DNA from: Halosimplex halophilum
Lineage (GTDB): Archaea > Halobacteriota > Halobacteria > Halobacteriales > Haloarculaceae
DNA: 64,000 nt
Assembly (NCBI RefSeq): GCF_004698125.1
Contig: NZ_ML214298.1
Location: 1 to 64,000 of the forward strand
Direction of reading: 5' to 3'
The stretch's first letter is position 1, and each line of letters begins with the position of its first letter. The notes under the pieces were generated by a model. It did not search any database and had not been told where the DNA came from. It was given only the letters and a program-made list of their open reading frames with translations. The position numbers were made by a program, and so were the translations under genes. This document shows, piece after piece, positions 17,589 to 27,439 of this stretch.

Positions 17589-17657
17589 ATGGCGGACGAC
17601 ACTACCGCCGGGCGCGCACACCCTCTCTTCTCCTCGCGCGCCGGGCGGGACCGCTGA
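17589..17657 (+). CDS. Possible 22-residue coupling ORF between aIF1A and rio1
   Basis: An open frame begins one base after the aIF1A stop (ATG 17589) and ends TGA two bases before the rio1 ATG (TGACCATG). It would encode MADDTTAGRAHPLFSSRAGR followed by two residues. No family is recognised. The tight spacing on both sides is what would be expected of translational coupling, but a chance frame in GC-rich DNA cannot be excluded. Confidence 0.25.
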   Translation: MADDTTAGRAHPLFSSRAGRDR

Positions 17658-17659
17658 CC

Positions 17660-18520
17660 ATGCCGGAGTACCGCCTGCTCGACACCGACGAGGCCGAACA
17701 CCCGGGCGACGAGTTCGAGGAAGTCGAGATCGAGGACACCGAGGCCGACCGGATCGCCCGCAAACGGGACCGGGAGTTCAACGAGTTCCGCAAGCGCATC
17801 AAGGACACCGAGCAGTTCAAGGTCGAGGACTCGGTGTTCGACGACGCCACCTTCGGCGCCCTCTACAAGCTCGTCCAGGACGGCCACATCGTCGCCTTCG
17901 GCGGCCCCATCTCCACGGGGAAAGAAGCCAACGTCTACACCGCCCTCGGCGACGAGGACACCGAGGTCGCCGTCAAGGTCTACCGGATCAACGCCTCCGA
18001 CTTCACCGACATGCGGGGCTACCTCGACGGCGACCCGCGCTTCCGGGGGATCGGCTCGGACAAGAAGAAGGTCGTCCTCGCGTGGGTCCGCAAGGAGTTC
18101 GCCAACCTGAAACGCGCCCGCAAGGCCGGCGTGCTCGTCCCCGAGCCCATCGCCGTCGAGCGCAACGTCCTCGTCATGGAGTACCTCGGCACCGAGGAGG
18201 GCCGCGGCAAGCGGCTCTCGGAGGTCAACCTGGAGAACCCCGAGACCGCCTGCGAGGTCGTCGCCGAGTACATGCGACGGCTCCACGACGCCGGCCTCGT
18301 CCACGGCGACCTCTCGGAGTACAACCTCGTGGTCCACGGCGACCACATCTACGTCATCGACCTGGGCCAGGCGGTGACGGTCCACCACCCCAACGCCGAG
18401 GAGTTCCTGGATCGGGACTGCGAGAACGTCGCCGCCTTCTTCGGCCGCCAGGGCCACGACGTGACCGCCGACGAGCTGAAGTCCTACATCCTCGCGGACG
18501 AGGGCGACGCGGCGTTCTAG
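17660..18520 (+). CDS. rio1: RIO1-family serine/threonine protein kinase
   Basis: A 286-residue atypical protein kinase needed for small-subunit maturation. The flexible N terminus is acidic. The nucleotide loop reads GGPISTGKEANVYTALG near residues 80-95, the ATP lysine is in AVKVYRI, the hinge is LVMEYLGTE, the catalytic loop is LVHGDLSEYNLVVHG near 215, and the metal-binding aspartate is in YVIDLGQAVTVHHP. The STGKEANVY P-loop and the DLSEYN loop point to RIO1 rather than RIO2. It lies just downstream of aIF1A, and rlmE is convergent one base beyond its stop. Confidence 0.95.
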   Translation: MPEYRLLDTDEAEHPGDEFEEVEIEDTEADRIARKRDREFNEFRKRIKDTEQFKVEDSVFDDATFGALYKLVQDGHIVAFGGPISTGKEANVYTALGDEDTEVAVKVYRINASDFTDMRGYLDGDPRFRGIGSDKKKVVLAWVRKEFANLKRARKAGVLVPEPIAVERNVLVMEYLGTEEGRGKRLSEVNLENPETACEVVAEYMRRLHDAGLVHGDLSEYNLVVHGDHIYVIDLGQAVTVHHPNAEEFLDRDCENVAAFFGRQGHDVTADELKSYILADEGDAAF

Positions 18521-18521
18521 G

Positions 18522-19304
18522 TCACTCGGCGGGCTGGGCGAACGCGTAGTTCGGCTTCACGTCGTCGACGCGGACCTCGACGGTCTCGCCCTCCTCGACG
18601 CCGGAGACGAACAGCGTGAACCCCTCGACCTTCGCGATCCCGTCGCCCTCGCTCCCGACGTCGACGATCTCGACCTCGACCGTGTCGCCCTCGCGGACCG
18701 GCGCCGTCAGGTAGCCCTTGGCGACCAGGTACAGCTCCGACGAGGACTCCCGGGAGGCGTCGGGCCGGACCTGCCGGACGTACTCGAACTCCGCTTCGAT
18801 GTCGGCCTCCAGATCGGCCAGGTCCTTCCCGTCGAACACCTTCACGGCGAGGTCGCCCCCCGAGTCGAGCACGCGCTCGGCCACCTCGAACGCCTGTCGC
18901 GCGAGGTGGACCGAGCGGGCGTGGTCGAGGTCGTAGTCGCCGGTCATGTTCGGCGCCATGTCGGAGATCACCACGTCCACGGGCCGGTCCTCGCCGTCGG
19001 CGCCGACGCGCTCGACGACCTCGTCGATGGTCGAGTCCTCGGTGAGGTCGCCGCGGACGTACTCGACGTTGTCGGCCTCCAGCGGGTCGATGCGCTGGCG
19101 GTCGACGCCGACGACGGTCCCGTGTTCGTGGACCTCCTCGGCGGCGACCTGGAGCCACCCGCCGGGGGCCGCCCCCAGGTCGACGACGGTGTTCCCGGGG
19201 CCGAACAGGCCCGCCGTCTCGTCTAACTGTTTGAGCTTGTACGCCGAGCGGGCGCGGTAGCCCTGCTGTTTGGCCTTGTTGTAGTACTCGTCCTTGCCGC
19301 TCAT
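18522..19304 (-). CDS. rlmE: 23S rRNA 2'-O-methyltransferase RlmE with TRAM domain
   Basis: FtsJ/RrmJ family enzyme that methylates a ribose 2'-O of a conserved uridine in 23S rRNA. The 260-residue chain starts KDEYYNKAKQQGYRARSAYK with the first catalytic lysine (YRARSAYKL), followed by the SAM loop VVDLGAAPGGWLQVA, VISDMAPNMTGDYDLDH with the catalytic aspartate, LAVKVFDGKD with the second lysine, and YLVAKGY. The last 60 residues form a TRAM domain (VREGDTVEVEIVDVGSEGDG, FTLFVSGVEEGETVEVRV), an RNA-binding addition typical of archaeal members. Its stop faces that of rio1. Confidence 0.95.
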   Translation of the reverse strand: MSGKDEYYNKAKQQGYRARSAYKLKQLDETAGLFGPGNTVVDLGAAPGGWLQVAAEEVHEHGTVVGVDRQRIDPLEADNVEYVRGDLTEDSTIDEVVERVGADGEDRPVDVVISDMAPNMTGDYDLDHARSVHLARQAFEVAERVLDSGGDLAVKVFDGKDLADLEADIEAEFEYVRQVRPDASRESSSELYLVAKGYLTAPVREGDTVEVEIVDVGSEGDGIAKVEGFTLFVSGVEEGETVEVRVDDVKPNYAFAQPAE

Positions 19305-19456
19305 CGCCCGCTCACCGCGTTGCGTGGCCCCCCGAGTGCGGGTCGGGCCGGCGAAGTCTCGCTCATAGAGGAGGTGACGCCGTCGAAGCGGAAAGGGCCG
19401 TCGGATGCGGCCGCCGCCGCGTCGAGGGCCGTCCGACCGGGCCCCGAGCTCCCCGG

Positions 19457-19470
19457 TGACATCGATGTCA
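19457..19470. promoter_or_regulatory. Palindromic operator TGACATCGATGTCA (copy 1)
   Basis: Perfect 14-base palindrome upstream of the NmrA-like gene, with CCGG on both sides. The identical sequence, also preceded by CCGG, occurs upstream of the ring-cleaving dioxygenase at 38665-38678. Likely the binding site of one shared regulator. Confidence 0.65.
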
Positions 19471-19535
19471 TCCGGTATCGTGTACGACGCCTGAAAGATA
19501 TACGTGCGGCGGCCCTACCCCAGTACGACGAACCA

Positions 19536-20450
19536 ATGACTGACGACACCACCACCGTACTCGTAACAGGAGCGACAGGAAACCAGGGCGGCGCGGTCGT
19601 CGACCACCTGCTGGCGAGCGACGAGGGCTTCGACGTGCGCGGGCTGACCCGCGACGCGACGAGCGACACCGCACAGGCGCTCGAAGACCGCGGCGTCACC
19701 ATGGTCGAGGGCGACCTGAACGACCCCGAGAGCCTCCGTGGCCCCGTCGGCGACGCCGACGCCGTCTTCGCCGTCACCAACTTCTGGACGCAGGGCTACG
19801 ACGCCCAGGTCGAGCAAGGTAAAAATCTCGCGACGGTCGCCGACGAGGAGGGCGTCGAGCACTTCGTCTTCTCCGGCGTCGGCAGCCACGACGAGGACAC
19901 CGGGATCCCCCACTTCGACTCCGCCGACGAGATCGCCCAGCACGTCCGCGACACCGACCTCGACTGGACGGTCCTCAAGCCGGTCTTCTTCTTCGAGAAC
20001 CTGGAGGCGTTCGCCGAGGACATCGTCGAGGACGGCCAGCTCGCCCTCCCGCTCGCGGAGGGCGTCGGCCTGCAGATGGTCGGAAACGACGACGTGGGCC
20101 ACGCCGCCGCGGTCGCCTTCGAGCGCCCCGAGGAGTTCGTCGGCGAGGCGATCGACCTGGCGGGCGACGAGAAGACCCTGGAGGAGACCGCCGCCGTGCT
20201 CTCCGAGGTCACCGGCGTCGACGTCGAGGCGGTCCACGTCCCCATCGAGGACGCCTACGAGACGTTCGGCGAGGAGTTCACCGTCATGTGCGAGTGGTTC
20301 AACGAGGTCGGCTACAGCGCCGACATCCCGGCGCTGGAGGAGCGGTTCGGCTTCGCGTTCGACGACCTGGAGACGTACCTCCGCGACAGCGGCTGGGAGG
20401 ACAAGGACGGGATGGCGTCGGTCCCCGGCTGGGTCAAGGCGATGCAGTAG
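19536..20450 (+). CDS. NmrA-type NAD(P)-binding oxidoreductase
   Basis: A 304-residue atypical short-chain dehydrogenase. The Rossmann motif VLVTGATGNQGGAVVDHLLA is at residues 8-27, followed by VRGLTRDATSDTA, VEGDLNDPES, and AVTNFWTQGYDAQVEQGKNL, the usual NmrA/HSCARG layout; HFVFSGVGSHD replaces the classical YxxxK. Such proteins are NADPH sensors or quinone/isoflavone-type reductases. The upstream palindrome shared with the dioxygenase at 38.7 kb suggests a role in response to quinones or electrophiles (inference). ATG at 19536 begins the domain; a GATATACG box lies about 35 bases upstream. Confidence 0.9.
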   Translation: MTDDTTTVLVTGATGNQGGAVVDHLLASDEGFDVRGLTRDATSDTAQALEDRGVTMVEGDLNDPESLRGPVGDADAVFAVTNFWTQGYDAQVEQGKNLATVADEEGVEHFVFSGVGSHDEDTGIPHFDSADEIAQHVRDTDLDWTVLKPVFFFENLEAFAEDIVEDGQLALPLAEGVGLQMVGNDDVGHAAAVAFERPEEFVGEAIDLAGDEKTLEETAAVLSEVTGVDVEAVHVPIEDAYETFGEEFTVMCEWFNEVGYSADIPALEERFGFAFDDLETYLRDSGWEDKDGMASVPGWVKAMQ

Positions 20451-20456
20451 GGCGGC

Positions 20457-21191
20457 CTACACCAGCCGCTCGATAGTCCGGCGGAGCTGGTCGCGGGCGG
20501 CGTCGGCGTCGACCGCCGGGAGCGCGAAGCTGGTCTTGCGCTCGTCGGCGTCGGCGAGTTCGCTGAGCAGGCCCGCGCTGCGGTCGACCTCGGCGTAGAC
20601 GGTCAGCGCCTCCGGCGAGGGGTCGAAGACGAGTTCGAGCTCGTCCAGGTCGCCCCGGAAAGGTCCCCCGGAGGGGCGGAACTCGAACTCCTGGACGAAC
20701 CGCCGGTCGGTGTAGCGGCCGTACGGGTCGGCCTCGCAGTCGGCGGTCCGGAGGGACAGCCCCAGGTCCTCCGCGGCGTCGAAGACCGTCTCCATCCGCT
20801 CGGTGGGACGGACCTCCAGGGGGTCCTCGTCCTCCGGGTCGACCGCCATCCCGATCTCCAGGTCGGTGTCGACCCAGACGGCGGCGTCGCCCATCGTCAG
20901 CGGCGTCGCGTAGGGAATGTCCAGCGTCGTCCCGTAGCTCGTCTCCTCGCCGGGTTCGACCGTGAACCCGTCGGTGAGATGCAGGCGGTCGACGGTCGTC
21001 TCCTCGTAGCCCTCCTCGCCGCGGTAGCGGGTCTCGACCTCCAGTTCGATCCGGTCGACGGTCTGCTCGGCCTCGCCGCCCTCGACCCGCACGACGGCGT
21101 CGACCGGCTCGCCCGGCCGGACGGTCTCGTTCTCCAGTACCGTGTCGACTGTCGCGTTGCCGATGCCGACTGACGCGAGGATCTTCTTCAT
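20457..21191 (-). CDS. Spo0M (SpoOM) family arrestin-like protein
   Basis: A 244-residue protein beginning MKKILASVGIGNATVDTVLE, the standard start of the Spo0M family, which has an arrestin-like beta-sandwich. Further family stretches are TVRPGEPVDAVVRVEGGEAE, IELEVETRYRGEEGYEETTV and the second-half QEFEFRPSGGPFRGDLDELE. In Bacillus the protein influences sporulation control; in haloarchaea the role is unknown and probably general (membrane or cytoskeleton linked). The ATG at 21191 is chosen over one four codons upstream. It converges with the NmrA-like gene (6-base gap). Confidence 0.9.
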   Translation of the reverse strand: MKKILASVGIGNATVDTVLENETVRPGEPVDAVVRVEGGEAEQTVDRIELEVETRYRGEEGYEETTVDRLHLTDGFTVEPGEETSYGTTLDIPYATPLTMGDAAVWVDTDLEIGMAVDPEDEDPLEVRPTERMETVFDAAEDLGLSLRTADCEADPYGRYTDRRFVQEFEFRPSGGPFRGDLDELELVFDPSPEALTVYAEVDRSAGLLSELADADERKTSFALPAVDADAARDQLRRTIERLV

Positions 21192-21245
21192 CCTGCCCGA
21201 CACTTCCGGCGGCTCGATACAAAAACGTACGGACGCGGGGAGGGC

Positions 21246-21944
21246 TCAGTCGTCGCCGCGACGGCGGAGCAGGGCGCCACCGCCCAGGAGGCCGGCGAGC
21301 GAGGCCAGGAAACCGAATCCGGGGCCGTCGCCGGTGGTCGTGGTCCCCAGCTCCCTGGGTCGCTCGTCCTCCTCCACGTCGGCGACGGGGCGATTGGTCG
21401 CCTGCTGGCCGGGGCCGGCGCTCACGTCGGAGCGGCCGATCTGTTCGAGGACGACGCCGACGAAGTCGCCGTCGCAGCGGTTGAACCGGTTGATGAGGTA
21501 CAGCTGGCCGGGCAGCACCTCGACGGAGCCGCCGATGTACAGCGTCGTCGACGCCTCGGGGGTGTCCCCCTGCTTGCGGTTGATGACTGCCGCGTCGTAG
21601 GCGAGCATCTCGTCGGGCGGCCAGGTGTCGCTGCCGGGAGGGACGCAGCCCTCGGCGACCCGGCTCTGGGTCGGCGAGGTCGACCCGCCGACGTGGATCA
21701 TGAACCCGGCGAGGTTGTCGTTCTCCCACCGCGTGACCTCCGGGATGACCGCGGCCTGGGAGATCTGGGCGGAACCGACGCCGCTCGTGCTCGCGAGCGC
21801 GCCTGCGCCGACGGTGCCCACGCCGGCGATCGCGGCACTGCGCAGAACGCGCCGGCGGGAGAGGACCGGTCGGGAGTCGTCGTCGCTCGGCGGAGCTCCG
21901 TCGGTCGACTCTGGGCGGTCATCCGCGCGTGGGAGTGGCGCCAT
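21246..21944 (-). CDS. Exported Tat-substrate protein with PGF-CTERM-like tail
   Basis: A 232-residue secreted protein. A twin-arginine signal [20 protein letters not shown] is present near residues 30-50, after an acidic leader. The mature part ([40 protein letters not shown]) has two cysteines (GCVPPGS, RCDGDF) that may pair. The C terminus [20 protein letters not shown] then RRRGDD matches the PGF-CTERM pattern used for archaeosortase-dependent lipid anchoring in haloarchaea. The domain itself is not one I recognise. The ATG at 21944 ([10 protein letters not shown]) is taken; the frame is open further upstream but without a signal. Confidence 0.72.
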   Translation of the reverse strand: MAPLPRADDRPESTDGAPPSDDDSRPVLSRRRVLRSAAIAGVGTVGAGALASTSGVGSAQISQAAVIPEVTRWENDNLAGFMIHVGGSTSPTQSRVAEGCVPPGSDTWPPDEMLAYDAAVINRKQGDTPEASTTLYIGGSVEVLPGQLYLINRFNRCDGDFVGVVLEQIGRSDVSAGPGQQATNRPVADVEEDERPRELGTTTTGDGPGFGFLASLAGLLGGGALLRRRGDD

Positions 21945-22105
21945 ACGGTTCCGGTAGCGCAGTGAACCGGCTAAGACCGGTGGGTGCATTCGCAGGCAGC
22001 CGCGGCGGACGGTCCCGACCCGCCGAGACCGCACCACGCGGCCACGCGCGGGCTCGCGGGCAAAGAAGGGACTTTTTAACGGATGGGGGCGTAGCCGCGG
22101 GCAAG

Positions 22106-22849
22106 ATGTTCAACGCCATCGTGAGCGCGGACACGCTCCGGACGACACTGGACTCCGTGAGCGTGCTGGTGGACGAGTGCAAGATCCACCTCGAGGAGGA
22201 CGGGCTGGAGATCCGGGCGGTCGACCCCGCCAACGTCGGCATGGTCGACCTGGAGCTGTCGGCCTCGGCCTTCGAGTCCTACGAGACCGACGGCGGCGTC
22301 ATCGGCGTCAACCTCTCCCGGCTGGAGGACATCGCCGGCATGGCCGACGCCGACCAGCTGGTCCACCTCGAACTCGACGAGGAGACCCGGAAACTGCACA
22401 TCGCCATCGACGGCCTCGAGTACACGCTGGCGCTCATCGACCCCGACTCCATCCGCCAGGAGCCGGACCTGCCCGACCTGGACCTCGCGGCGGAGATCGT
22501 CATCGAGGGCCGGGACATCGACCGCGCGGTCACCGCCGCGGACATGGTCTCCGACCACATCGCGCTGGGCGTCGACGACGCCGACGAGTACTTCTACGTC
22601 GACGCGGAGGGCGACACCGACGACGTCCACCTCGAGCTCACCCGCGAGGACCTCATCGACCTGACCGCCGGCCCCGCTCACTCGCTGTTCTCGCTGGACT
22701 ACCTCAAGGACATGAACAAGGCCATCCCGAAGGACGCCGAGGTGCGGATGGAGCTCGGCGAGGAGTTCCCCGTCAAGATGCACTTCGACATCGCCGAGGG
22801 CGAGGGCCAGGTCACGTTCATGCTCGCGCCGCGCATCCAGAGCGAGTAA
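22106..22849 (+). CDS. pcn: DNA polymerase sliding clamp (PCNA)
   Basis: Homotrimeric clamp that tethers polymerases B and D, ligase and FEN1 to DNA. The 247-residue length is right for one clamp subunit with two repeated domains. Visible: [40 protein letters not shown] (the DNA-facing helix and strand), [16 protein letters not shown], the interdomain region [20 protein letters not shown], and the C-terminal [20 protein letters not shown] which binds PIP-box partners. A TTTTTAAC box at 22073-22080 lies 26 bases upstream of the ATG. A single PCNA is usual in haloarchaea. Confidence 0.97.
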   Translation: MFNAIVSADTLRTTLDSVSVLVDECKIHLEEDGLEIRAVDPANVGMVDLELSASAFESYETDGGVIGVNLSRLEDIAGMADADQLVHLELDEETRKLHIAIDGLEYTLALIDPDSIRQEPDLPDLDLAAEIVIEGRDIDRAVTAADMVSDHIALGVDDADEYFYVDAEGDTDDVHLELTREDLIDLTAGPAHSLFSLDYLKDMNKAIPKDAEVRMELGEEFPVKMHFDIAEGEGQVTFMLAPRIQSE

Positions 22850-23111
22850 CCCGTCCGCGCTCCGCCGTTCTGCCGTCTCTTTCAGCCGGCCAGCGACCGC
22901 TGACACGCATCCCGCGGGAAGTCGCCACGCCGGGCGTCCCGCCGCACGTGGCCCGCAACCCACTCTGATGCAGCCCGCACCCCACCCGCACGTAGCCCGG
23001 ATCAAGGCCCTTCCGGCCGGGACCCGACGATCACGACGTGCGCGTACGGAGAAGCGTCGCCCCGCGAGCAGCGAGGCGTGGTCGACCGACCGCCGGCGAG
23101 CGGGGAGCCTG

Positions 23112-24119
23112 ATGGTCGACACGGAGCGGCTGCAGGTCGGCTTCTTCGCGCTCGTCCTGCTGGTGTTCGGGTACCTGGTCGTGCTGATCGTCCGGCCGTT
23201 CCTGACGGCGCTGCTGGTCGCCGTCCTGCTGGCCGTGCTGCTCACGCCGGTCCAGCGGCGGCTGGCCCCACGGGTGGGCGAGCGGGTATCGGCCGCCGGG
23301 CTGGTCGGGTTCGCGGTCGCGGCGACCGCCGCCGTCGGCGCGGCCCTGGTCGCCGCGGCGCCGACCGGGCTGGGCGACCTCTCGGCGACGCTGGAGAGGC
23401 TGTCCGTGCCGACCGCGGCCGAGCGGCGGGTCGAGCGGCTGCTCGGCGTGGAGATCCCGCTGGCGTCGATCGTCGAGTCGATCCCGCGGCGGGTCGCGGA
23501 GCTGCTCGTCGGCGACCTCACCGGGCTGGTGAGCGCGACGACGGACTTCTTCCTCGGGGCCGTGCTCTTCCTGTTCGTCCTCTACTACCTGCTGGTCGAC
23601 GGCGACCGGCTGGTCGACTGGGCGGGCGAGCGGCTCCCGTTCGACGACGCGACCACGGCGACGCTCCGCGAGGATGCCCACCGGACGACCTGGGCGGTGC
23701 TGAAGGGTCACGTCTTCGTCGCGGTCGTCCAGGGCGGGGTCGCGGGCGTCGGCCTGCTGCTGGTCGGAGTCCCGAACGTCCTGTTCTGGAGCGGCGTGAT
23801 GATGGTGCTGGAGCTGTTCCCAGTGGTCGGCGTCGCGGGCGTCCTCGGGCCGGCGGCGCTGTGGCTGGGGCTCCAGAACAGGCTGCTCGGGGCCGCCTTT
23901 CTGGTCGTCTACGGGGCGACGGCGGTCGCCGTCGTCGACGACTACCTGCGGGCCCACGTCGTCGATCGGGGGTCCTCGCTGCACTCGGCGACGGTCCTCG
24001 TCGGCGTGTTCGGCGGCGTCTACGCCTTCGGCGCCGTCGGCCTGTTCTACGGCCCGATCGTCGTCGGCCTGTTCGGCACGCTCGTCCGGCTGTTCGACGA
24101 GCAGTACGTCGACGGGTGA
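23112..24119 (+). CDS. AI-2E family transporter
   Basis: A 335-residue polytopic membrane protein of the AI-2E/PerM family. It opens MVDTERLQVGFFALVLLVFG with paired helices at about 10-30 and 33-55, has the long soluble segment at about 95-150, then the C-terminal helical block including AVLKGHVFVAVVQGGVAGVG, LMMVLELFPVVGVAGVLGPA-like helices and YGPIVVGLFGTLVRLF. Bacterial homologues export signals or act as Na/H-type antiporters; the substrate here is unknown. The preceding 260 bases (22850-23111) hold no gene. It is convergent with the transducer gene. Confidence 0.85.
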   Translation: MVDTERLQVGFFALVLLVFGYLVVLIVRPFLTALLVAVLLAVLLTPVQRRLAPRVGERVSAAGLVGFAVAATAAVGAALVAAAPTGLGDLSATLERLSVPTAAERRVERLLGVEIPLASIVESIPRRVAELLVGDLTGLVSATTDFFLGAVLFLFVLYYLLVDGDRLVDWAGERLPFDDATTATLREDAHRTTWAVLKGHVFVAVVQGGVAGVGLLLVGVPNVLFWSGVMMVLELFPVVGVAGVLGPAALWLGLQNRLLGAAFLVVYGATAVAVVDDYLRAHVVDRGSSLHSATVLVGVFGGVYAFGAVGLFYGPIVVGLFGTLVRLFDEQYVDG

Positions 24120-24172
24120 GGTGGCCGACGGACGGGCCGTCCGGCCTGTCCATCGGTCGCCGCGTCGACGCC

Positions 24173-27100
24173 TCAGTCGTCGTCGGTCGCGCTCGCGGGG
24201 CCGCCGGCGCCGTCGGTGGTGTCGAGCGCGGGGCCGGAATCGAGCGCGTCGTCGAGGACGCGCGAGCCGCCCGCGTCGGGGTCCGTCCCGGGGGACGCGC
24301 CGCCCGTCCCGGCGGCCGCGTCGGCGCCGGACACCTCGAACTCGTCGACCAGCGCCTCCAGGTTCGCGGCGAGGTCGGCCATCTCCCGGACGTTCTGGGA
24401 GACGCTGTTGATCGAGGCGGCCTGCTCCTCCGACGCGGAGGAGACGTTGGTCGCCTCGGCGGCGGTCTCCTCGCTGACGGTGCTGACCTCGTCGACCATC
24501 GCGACGACCTCCTCGGTGGAGGCGGCCTGGTCGTCGGTGGCGTCGCTTATCTCCCGGACGCCGGCCTCGGCGTCCTCGACGGCGTCGGCGATGTCGTCGA
24601 ACTGCTCGACCGCCGCGTCGATGGTCTCGACGCCCGACTCGACGCGCTCGCGCATCCGCTCGATGTCCTCGACGGTGTCGCCGGTCGTCGCCTGGACGTC
24701 GGCGATGCGCTGCTCGACGGTCTCGGTCGCCTCGGCCGCCTCGTCGGCCAGCCCCTTGATCTCGTCGGCGACGACGCCGAAGCCCTCGCCGGCCTCGCCG
24801 GCGCGGGCCGCCTCGATGGAGGCGTTCAGCGCCAGCATGTTCGTCTGCTCGGCGATGTCGGTGATCATCCCGACGATGTCGTTGATCTCGTCCATCTCCG
24901 ACTCCAGGGCCTCGACCTGGGCGGCCGCGCGCTCGCTCTCGTCTTCGATCTCGCGGATCTCCGCGGAGGCCTCGGCGGCCTGGTCGCGGCCGGCGTCGGC
25001 CCGCTCGGCCGCCCGCCGCGCCGTCTCGGCCACGTCCGCCGACGAGGAGGCGATCTCCTCGACGGTCGCCGACAGCTCGTTCATCTCGCCGGCCGCCTCC
25101 TCCAGGTTCTCGGCCTGGCGGTCGGCGCCGTGGGAGATCTCCTGGACGGAGTCGGCCACGTCCTCGCTCGCGGCCTCGATCTCCTCGGTGGAGGCGGCGA
25201 CCTCGTCGCTGGCGGTGCGGACCGACTCGGCGATGCCCTGGACGCGGGCGACGCTCTCGTCGACGGCGTCGAGCCCCTCGTCGATGTTCGCCAGCACCTC
25301 GCCGTAGTCGCCGGGCTTGTCCGCGTCGAGATCCTGGGCGAGCCGGCCGTCCCGGAGGTCGGCGCTGACCCGCTCTAGCTGGTCGAAGCTCTCGGAGAGC
25401 TGGTCGAGCCCCGCGGCCAGTTCCGTCATCACCTCGCCGTAGTCGCCCGGCAGGTCCGTGTCCAGGTCCTGGTCCAGGTCGCCGGCGCGGACGTTGGCGC
25501 TCGCGCGGTTGATCTCGTCGAAGCTCGCCCGGAGCTCGGTCATGCCGGCCTCCAGTGCGGTCATGATCTCGCCGAACTTCCCGGGGAGGTCGGTCTCCAG
25601 ATCGTCGCGCACGTCGCCGGTCCGCAGGCACGCGGCGACCGCCTCGATCTGGTCGACCTGGCGGTTCATGTTCGCCTGCATCTCGTCGAAGGCGTCGACC
25701 ATCTCGCCGATCTCGTCGTCGCGGTCGACGGCCGCGTCGCCGTCCTCGTCGAACCGCCCCCGGGACATCGCGGTGGCCCGCTCCTTGACCTGCTCGATGG
25801 GCCGGGAGATGTACCGGGCGGCGCCGTAGCCGGCGCCGGCGACGACGACCGCCGCGAGCCCGAACAGGCCGAACATGAGCAGCCGCGCGTCGCTGGCCTT
25901 CCCCTGGAGACTCGCGCCCAGCGCCGCGATCGGCTCGTTCACGTCCGAGGCGGGCACCGTCGCGACCAGCGTGAACTGCCGGTCGCCGAACTCGACCGGC
26001 GCGAACTGGACGTACCGGGTGACGTTCTCGCCGTCGACGGTCCTGTTGTGGGTCGCCATCCCCGACTCGCCGGCGAGCATCCGCTCGGAGACCACATCGC
26101 CGAGTTCGGCCCCGTACTCGCCGGCGGCCGCGTCGGTCCCGACGACCGACCGGTCGGGGTGGCTGACGATCTGGCCGTCCCCGTCGAGGACGTAGAGGTA
26201 GCCGCTGTCGCCGACGGTGACCGAGTCGGTCATCTCGGTGACCAGCGAGTAGTTGAACTCCGCGGCGACGACCCCCTCGAAGGAGCCGTTGTAGTAGACC
26301 GGCGCCGCGATGGGCAGGCGGTCGCCGCCGTCGGTCGTCCGGACCTCGCCGAAGTACGTCTCGCCGGCCGGCAGCGACTTCGCCTCCCGGAACCAGGTGG
26401 CGTCGGCCCGCGAGCCGATCGCACCCATGTCGGTGACGACCTCGCCGTCGATCCGGCTCGTCTCGATCTGGGCCTCGCCGTCGGCGTCGACGTAGGTGAT
26501 CGACTCGAAGACCGGCGACTCGGTCCCGCCGACGGTCATCGTCTGGGCCGTCATCCGCCGCTCGAAGGAGTCGGCGGTCCGGTGTTTGGCGTCCTGCATC
26601 GCCGTCTCCTGAAGCTCGTAGTAGTAGACGCTCGGGGCCAGGATCCAGTCGAACGGCTCGTAGTAGGTGTAGGAGATGAACTTCGTCTCGACGGGGTTGC
26701 CCTCCTGGGTGGTGTCCTCCCAGTCGTACTGGGCGACGCCCCACTGGTCGCCGCTCTGAATCTGCGGCGAGGTCTGGATCCGCTGTTTGATGTCGTCGAA
26801 CACCCGCAGCGTCCCGCCCGAGTCGCGCTTCAGGTTGTGCCCCTCGTCGAGGCTGTGGTGGACGACCACGTTCGACTCCAGGTCGGTGATGTAGGCGTAG
26901 CCCGTGTCGCCGATGTAGCCCGGCCGGAACGTCGCGGCCATCGTCCCCTCGTCGGTGACGCCCGCCCCGTCGGTGCCGGCGATCCGCGCCTCGACGCGGC
27001 GCTCGACCTCGCGGCGCTCCTCGTCGGAGAGCTGGTCCCACGACCGGCCGTCGTACTCGGTCTCCAGGACCGTCTGCTGGGCGCTCTCGATGGCGGCGTG

Positions 27101-27439
27101 CATCTGCAGGGCGACGTAGCCGACCTGGTCCTCGCTCATGCCCTGGATCAGGTCCATCTCGCCCGCGCTGGCCGCCCGGTAGTCCTGCATCGTCGCCGAG
27201 GCGGCCATCGACCGCACGTCGACGCCGCGCTTGTCGACCTCGTTCTGGATGCCGTCCTGTCTCGCCGCGACGGTGCTGTCCAGCTGACTCGTGATCTCCG
27301 CGCGGAGGTACTCCGCGCTCTGGTCCTGGGCGTGGCGGTTCAGCTCCCCCATGTTGTTCGTTGCGACCGCCCCCACGGCCGTCAACGGAACCAGCGATAT
27401 GGCGAGGAAGAGCGCCACCAGCTTGATCTTCAGGTTCAT
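24173..27439 (-). CDS. Methyl-accepting chemotaxis-type transducer (Htr) with poly-HAMP repeats
   Basis: A 1088-residue membrane receptor feeding the CheA/CheW pathway. Order: TM1 at about 5-25 ([20 protein letters not shown]), a large extracellular double-Cache-like sensor to about 515 with [17 protein letters not shown] and [18 protein letters not shown] pairs, TM2 at about 518-540, a HAMP domain ([20 protein letters not shown]), three further repeats of about 45 residues at about 600-735, then the coiled-coil signalling domain. Its tip reads [20 protein letters not shown] followed by [21 protein letters not shown] start at 27439 fits the TATA box GCTTATATACC at about 27460-27470. The ligand is unknown. 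Confidence 0.93.
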   Translation of the reverse strand: MNLKIKLVALFLAISLVPLTAVGAVATNNMGELNRHAQDQSAEYLRAEITSQLDSTVAARQDGIQNEVDKRGVDVRSMAASATMQDYRAASAGEMDLIQGMSEDQVGYVALQMHAAIESAQQTVLETEYDGRSWDQLSDEERREVERRVEARIAGTDGAGVTDEGTMAATFRPGYIGDTGYAYITDLESNVVVHHSLDEGHNLKRDSGGTLRVFDDIKQRIQTSPQIQSGDQWGVAQYDWEDTTQEGNPVETKFISYTYYEPFDWILAPSVYYYELQETAMQDAKHRTADSFERRMTAQTMTVGGTESPVFESITYVDADGEAQIETSRIDGEVVTDMGAIGSRADATWFREAKSLPAGETYFGEVRTTDGGDRLPIAAPVYYNGSFEGVVAAEFNYSLVTEMTDSVTVGDSGYLYVLDGDGQIVSHPDRSVVGTDAAAGEYGAELGDVVSERMLAGESGMATHNRTVDGENVTRYVQFAPVEFGDRQFTLVATVPASDVNEPIAALGASLQGKASDARLLMFGLFGLAAVVVAGAGYGAARYISRPIEQVKERATAMSRGRFDEDGDAAVDRDDEIGEMVDAFDEMQANMNRQVDQIEAVAACLRTGDVRDDLETDLPGKFGEIMTALEAGMTELRASFDEINRASANVRAGDLDQDLDTDLPGDYGEVMTELAAGLDQLSESFDQLERVSADLRDGRLAQDLDADKPGDYGEVLANIDEGLDAVDESVARVQGIAESVRTASDEVAASTEEIEAASEDVADSVQEISHGADRQAENLEEAAGEMNELSATVEEIASSSADVAETARRAAERADAGRDQAAEASAEIREIEDESERAAAQVEALESEMDEINDIVGMITDIAEQTNMLALNASIEAARAGEAGEGFGVVADEIKGLADEAAEATETVEQRIADVQATTGDTVEDIERMRERVESGVETIDAAVEQFDDIADAVEDAEAGVREISDATDDQAASTEEVVAMVDEVSTVSEETAAEATNVSSASEEQAASINSVSQNVREMADLAANLEALVDEFEVSGADAAAGTGGASPGTDPDAGGSRVLDDALDSGPALDTTDGAGGPASATDDD
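25247..25645 (-). repeat. Threefold ~45-residue HAMP-like repeat inside the transducer
   Basis: Three consecutive segments share the pattern LRxGDxxxDLxTDLPGxxGE followed by a helix with an aliphatic heptad. They read [40 protein letters not shown] and [20 protein letters not shown]. This is an intragenic array within the linker between HAMP and the signalling helices. Confidence 0.75.
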
